Shown: positions 58,901 to 64,000 of the stretch, one piece after another
Numbering within the stretch: position 1 is the stretch's first letter
Layout of the letters: every line of letters begins with the position of its first letter
Source of the DNA: Macrobrachium rosenbergii
Taxonomy: Eukaryota > Arthropoda > Malacostraca > Decapoda > Palaemonidae
NCBI RefSeq assembly: GCF_040412425.1
Contig: NC_089768.1
Coordinates: 1 to 64,000, forward strand
Direction: 5' to 3'
DNA length: 64,000 nucleotides
Notes under the pieces: generated by a model
What the model saw: only the letters and a program-made list of their open reading frames with translations
What the model was told of the DNA's origin: nothing
The model's database searches: none
Position numbers and translations under genes: made by a program

Positions 58901-60259
58901 TCGCCCCGGTCGTGCTTCTGATGAGACTGGCTCGACACTGGGGAGGTCGGCTTATTCCGCCTGCCTCCCCCAGTCCGCCACATACCAACCAGCTGGATCG
59001 CGTTCGCGTGATCGGCTCGGCTTCCCAGTCCTACCGGTTTTTTCGATTCGGGTTCTCGGCTATGCTCAAGTGAACTTTTGCTCTTCCCAGGAAAGCGCTT
59101 TGCCAGGCAAAGTGCTCTCCTTTCCCGGTGGCAGTAATCTCCTTCGGTTGATTATCGCTCACGGTTCGCCTCTCCTGCTTATCTTACTGGCAGGAGAGGT
59201 AGGGGATACTCTTTCTCCTCACCTGTTCTCTTCTCCTCTCGGTTGTTCCGAGGGTGAGAGTCAAACAGTGAGAGCTCCAACAAAATTTTCTTTCAAGTTT
59301 CGGCTGCCTGGCGTGCTTTGGGTATCAGTCCCCGATTCTCTCGTATTATAACCAGTAGCCAAGGAGGGGTTTCATGGGGATCTGTCAAGGTCTCCCTCCA
59401 AGGGAGAGGACAGGAGTTTCACGCCTTGGAAACAGCGAGGTCTTCCTCTTCAGATTCAATCGCCCCTGTTCTCGGAGAACTTTTCGCGCCAGATTCGTCA
59501 GCATGAGGATCCCGGGACAGGACCGCTGTTCCCCAGTGAATAACCTCCATCATCACTCGCAACCCTTGCAGTTACTGAGGGGCCGAGACCCAAGTGTCGG
59601 GGACCGCCATGGTCCTGGCTTCGAGAGCGTTCTCAACCTGATGAATTCTTTTCTTGAAGGACTTAATTCAGGTCGAGACACCAATATTCCACCCTTGCCT
59701 CGACAGAATATGAATTCTTCTTGCCTTGGAGGGTCTTGCCGACTGCAGTTTTTGGGCAATTCTGGTGCTAAGAAGGACTTTGTCCCAATTCGGATCTCGG
59801 TTTCAGTAAGTCCCAAGTTGGCTCAACCCTTAGGAAGAGAACCTTTACTTGGTTCTGCCTTTCTCTTTCAGAGATTTGCCAGGTACCTTGGTAATCAAGG
59901 TTCGTACTAGGGCACTGCCTTGTCCTTTGTACAATGGCTAAGACCTTGGAGTCTTAGTCATCTCGACTTGACCTTGAGTTCAAGCCAGCCCCCCTCAACT
60001 CCTTACCTAGGAAGTTCCAGGCTTCGGAAGAAGATTGCAGAACGCATAGTCCTCTTCTTCCTTCTAGGAAAGTGCACATAACTGTGTCTCTTTCCACCCT
60101 CTTTCCCATATGGGAGGAGGGAAGAGAGAAAAGAAGTATTGACCAGAAAGAAATTCTCCTACTGGTGATGCCTGGATGAAATGATACTTAACGAGTCTCT
60201 GGAGCTGGCAACGACATTGCCGAGACCTGAGAATGGATTCCTTCAGGAGAAATATCCAT
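55673..60259 (+). mobile_element. DIRS-like unit 3, internally deleted (about 4.6 kb)
   Basis: Collinear with units 1 and 2 to about 60255 (GAGACCTGAGAATGGATTCC), then jumps straight to a terminal repeat at 60260, losing the RNase H and recombinase third. It keeps about 125 bp (60036-60160) that units 1 and 2 lack at the corresponding place, so it may preserve an older form there. Splice-like sites at 56701 and the 66-bp intron-like stretch 59806-59871 are retained. Confidence 0.8.
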
Positions 60260-60415
60260 TTGTTCCGACACATATACAAACCCTCGGTCCTTTACATTAG
60301 GGAATTACTTTCAGGCGTAGGCTGGAAACGGCCGTTAAACTCGAGCAAGGTGGTTAGGCAGTAACTACCACCAGGTAGGCGGGGATACCCCCCTGCCCGG
60401 ATGTAAACATTCCAG
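60260..60415. repeat. DIRS-like terminal repeat, left end of unit 4
   Basis: TTGTTCCGACACATATAC to ATTCCAG, forward orientation, no hairpin. This differs from the junctions at 48631 and 55673. Confidence 0.9.
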
Positions 60416-63400
60416 TTTGCTTTCGGCTGTCATGCGTTGCTGATGTGTTTTCGTTCTCTCCGCCTGACTGTCGTTAAGCTCTTATTATCCCGGTGGGATC
60501 TTTCTGTCTTTTTGTTTATATATACGTGTGTTTGATATTTATTAATACAAACCCACGATTTGTGATAACCTTGCATAAGCCGTCGTTCCCTGCCTGTGTC
60601 TTGGGTTTGACGGCCAAGGGCATAACCGGAGTAGCGTAACCAAGTGGTAATGCTTCTCTTCCAGCAGCCCTTTATGTAAATACCGAAGGCGCTCCTGTAC
60701 TTCCGGAGATATAGTTTGGGACGTAATATCTTCTCTCCCCCACATTCATCGGGACGTAAGAGTTCGTTCCCTTCTTGGGCTTCCACCCTCCGTGTATAAG
60801 TGGCATCACTAAATCCTTCCTACTTACGCTGAGTGTTGCTCGCCGCCTGTGCTTGGAGAATTACGGGCCGGGTGGGAGGTTGCGGGCGTCATCGATAAAT
60901 TCCGCTTCCACGGCGCCCTTGGTGGCCTCCCCTCTGTCCTTTTTTCTCTTCCCGTAGGTTCTTCCTCCCCCTTAGTAGATCTCTCTCCTTCGCCCTCTTT
61001 GCCCGCTCGTCGGCGAAGTCGAGGGGCGGGGAGCGATCAGGCAACCTCTCGTAGAGTACCTCCTCCCGCTGCGTAGGGCAGTTCCCCTTGTAGCGGGAGG
61101 AATCTCCCTCTACTAATCATCTTTGCTTTTCTTTCAGGTTGACAGTGAGCATTGCAGACACAGCAGTAGTTGGCTGGATATATCGAAGGATATCTTGCAT
61201 GAAGCAGTCCCGACATTCATTCAGTGTTGCTTCGGGATCGACCACAATACCTGGTTAGATGACATATTTCCATGTCGGGATCGTTCTGACTCTTTCCCGC
61301 CGATTTGGATCGATCGCTGTCATTGCTGGTCTTCATGTATGCTGTTGCAATGCCTCCAGCGTATCTGTGGTCCATCTGCTGCTGCTGTTCCCTGTGTTAT
61401 ACTCTTGTCAACTCGACGACAGACTGTGGGCTGCTCTTCCTGGCCTCCTGCCGCAGCCGCCCTGATCGTTCCTGTCGCTGCTGGTGACTTTCAAGTGACA
61501 TTTCTATCCATTGCAGTAGCTCCTGCCTTCCGAACCGCTAACACAGCTCCTGCATCGGGTGTCCTGATCGTGTCCGCTACTTCTCCTAGTGGTCGTGCCT
61601 GGGGCCGCTTCCATTGTGTTCCTGCCACCTGCCCTGGAGGTTATGATGTCCGCGATCCTGTAGAAGATGTTGGCATGAAGGGGAAGGAAGTGGCCTTTTG
61701 GAAGTGACGTTCCTGGCCGTTGCAATAGCTCCTGCCCTCCGAACCTCTGCCATAGTTCTTGCATCGGCTGTCGTCCTGGCGGTCGTGCCCGAGGCCGCTT
61801 CCGTTGTGTTCCTGCCAGCTGCCCTAGGGGTTACAATGTCTACCATCTATAGAAGATGTCGGCATGTAGATGAAGGCAGTCACCCTGTTGAGGTGATGTT
61901 CCTGGCCGTTGCAGTAGCTCCTACCTTCCGAACCGCTGCCATAGCTCCTGTATCGGCTGTCCTGATCATGCCTGCTGCTTCTCCTGGTGGTGGTGTCTTG
62001 GGCCGCGTCCGTTGTGTTCCTGCCGGACTGCCCTGGAGGTCATGATGTTTCGTGTCCACCATCCTGTAGAAGACGTCGGAGTGGAGGTGAAGGAAGCCGC
62101 CCTGTGGAAGTAGCCGCCGTCTTCTTCATCATATCTTTGATTACGTCTTCTGCTGCGTCTTCCCTTCCTCTCCCGAGGTCCAAGGGCGTCCCGAGAATCG
62201 GACAGACCTCCGTCAGCCGAAGGAGAGGAAGGCTGCTTCTTCCCCTTGATGCCCTTGGACGTTGGCTCTTTCTGACCTTCGGGTTAGGAAACTGATTGGC
62301 ATATCCGTGGGTTTTGTGTTTCGGAAGCCGCGGGCTTGCAGACCTCGGTTTGCGATCCCGTTCCCAGTCCTAGAGGTTCCGCCTCTAAGACGGGGGCTGC
62401 TTCGGGCGCTCGTTCGCGAGCCATTCCGATTGCTCGAGATTCTATGGAATATCAAGTATCCCAATCTGGTCTGGAGAGATTTTTCTTGGCCCAGTTCGGG
62501 AGCAGTGCGAGAGAAAGGGCCGAGGCACCCAGGTGTCTCAGCTCCTCTTCCTGCCAGCACCGCAAGCGCTCCCCGAGTGTTTGCCAGTGCTCGGTCGGGT
62601 TCCCAGTTTGGTGTCTCGATCCTGTCAGTTCGAACATCAGAAGAAGCAGGGAAGAGATTCCCTTTGGTAGTCCTGCGGGACTTTTAAGGGACTGACTCTC
62701 TTCTGAGAGACAAGTCTCTCTCATTGGCTCTTCCCGCCCTTGGGCGGGAACCGACTCGCATTCTCCTGTGGGATCTTGCTTTTCGTGGGCTGCGAGAGCG
62801 CGGCCTCTCGAGGCCACGCCCTCGTTGCCAGTCTTGGAAGTCTGCGTCTAAGACTGGTTCTGTGCTTGGCTCTTTCGATCTATTAGGAAACAAAGCAGCC
62901 GCTCCCGATTTTTGGAAGTCTCGTTGGTAGCTCGAATTCTATGAATCACGAGAGGCACAGGACGAGAGTAAGTGCCGAGACACCCAGGTGTCTGGTTGCC
63001 GGGACACCCAGGTGTCTGGATGCCGAGACGCCCCGGTGTCTGGGTGCCTAGACACCAGGTGTCTCGATCTGCCCGCCAGCTGCTTCGGTTGCTTGGCCGG
63101 GCTTCATTCTTGTGTCTTGAACATAAGGGTTCGAGCATGCAAGATAGCAGACACAGAATTCCCCTTTGAACCTTCTCGAGGGGCCTCGGCCTCGAAGGAG
63201 TTTAGAGTTCGGGAAACTACCAATTGTTCACAGCAGACGAGTCCAGCCTGCCCAGTTACGATTGTGTTCGCGCGATTGGCTTGGCTCGGCCCCCAGTTGC
63301 GCTTACAAGACTGGTTCGGCTCAACTCGGCTTGCCAGACTGGCTTGGCTCACCCCGCCTGCCTTCCAGTCCGCCGCATACCAACCAGCTGATCACGTTCG

Positions 63401-64000
63401 TGTGATTGGCTCGCCTTGGCTTGGCCCTACTCGGTTTTTTCCGATTCGGGTTCTTGGCTATGTTCGAGTGAACTTTTTGCTCTTCCCAGGAAAGCGCTTT
63501 GCCACGGCACAAGTGCTCTTTTTCCCCCGTGTGGCAGTAATCTCCTTCGGTTGATTATCGCTCACGGTCCGCCTCTCCTGCTTATCTTACTGGCAGGACA
63601 GGTAGGGATACTCTTTTCTCCTCACCTGTTCTCTTCTCTCGGTTGTTCCGAGAGGCGTGAGATGGACAGAGAGAGCTCCGACGAATTTTCTTCGGAGTCC
63701 GGCTGCCTGGCGTACTTTGGGTGTCGGTCCCCCAATTCTCTTGTATTATAACCAGGTAGCCGAGGAGGGTTTCATGGGATCTGTCAAGGTCTCCCTCCAA
63801 GGGAAGAGGTACAGGAGTTTCATGCATTGGAAACAGCAAGGGTCTTCCGCTTCAAGTTGCGATCGCCCCATGTTTTTGAGAGAACTTCGGCGCCGATTCG
63901 ATCGGTCTGAGATCCCGGACAGGACCACTGCTCCCCAATGAATAACCTTCATCACTTGCAACCCTTGCAGTTTCCGAGGGGCCGAGAGTGTCAGGGACCG
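60260..64000 (+). mobile_element. DIRS-like unit 4, cut by window end
   Basis: Collinear with unit 1: splice-like acceptor at 61137, sub-repeats from 61483, 24-bp minisatellite at about 62975, GGCTCG minisatellite 63270-63360, then the segment matching 45060-45530. The right portion, including the RNase H and recombinase parts, lies beyond the window. Confidence 0.8.

Overview
The window is eukaryotic and almost entirely repetitive. Very long (TA)n, (TC)n and (ATT)n microsatellites, several tRNA-derived SINE families, and Ty3/Gypsy, DIRS-like, Jockey-like, mariner and MULE-like elements together suggest a crustacean, most likely a decapod (shrimp, prawn, crayfish or crab). This is an inference from repeat style and remembered decapod repeats; no conserved host gene fixes the species. 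I found no intact cellular protein-coding gene, no real tRNA or rRNA gene and no CRISPR array.

Layout. 1-1.8 kb: repeat fragments. 1.8-5.64 kb: a satellite of about 31 copies of a 123-bp monomer, whose minus strand reads as a 41-residue repeat. 5.87-7.35 kb: an inverted duplication and a broken coiled-coil reading frame (minus). 7.37-9.19 kb: a complete, very young non-autonomous LTR retrotransposon with a 5-bp target duplication and near-identical LTRs, carrying one intact Gag / integrase-tail fusion ORF. 9.2-21 kb: mostly unassigned sequence with microsatellites and a Gypsy gag cut short at a fold-back. 21-29.5 kb: four SINE families, a palindromic MITE and a 350-bp tandem repeat. 29.5-35.5 kb: dead MULE, Jockey-like LINE and Gypsy copies. 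35.5-39.5 kb: a 400-bp higher-order repeat interrupted by a dead mariner that sits in a (TA)n tract. 39.5-40.2 kb: a small TATA-led GC-rich block with an unrecognised ORF.

40.4-64 kb: DIRS-like tyrosine-recombinase retrotransposon sequence. Several terminal-repeat copies and one gag ORF lead into a head-to-tail array of a roughly 7.04-kb unit (two full units, one internally deleted, one cut by the window edge). Junctions between the first three units carry a hairpin element, with perfect 60-bp arms at the first junction. Each unit keeps a decayed recombinase or RNase H segment where that region survives, the same splice-like sites, and the same internal 200-bp, 24-bp and GGCTCG minisatellites. 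The units do not look coding-competent; they behave like a macrosatellite made from a retroelement.
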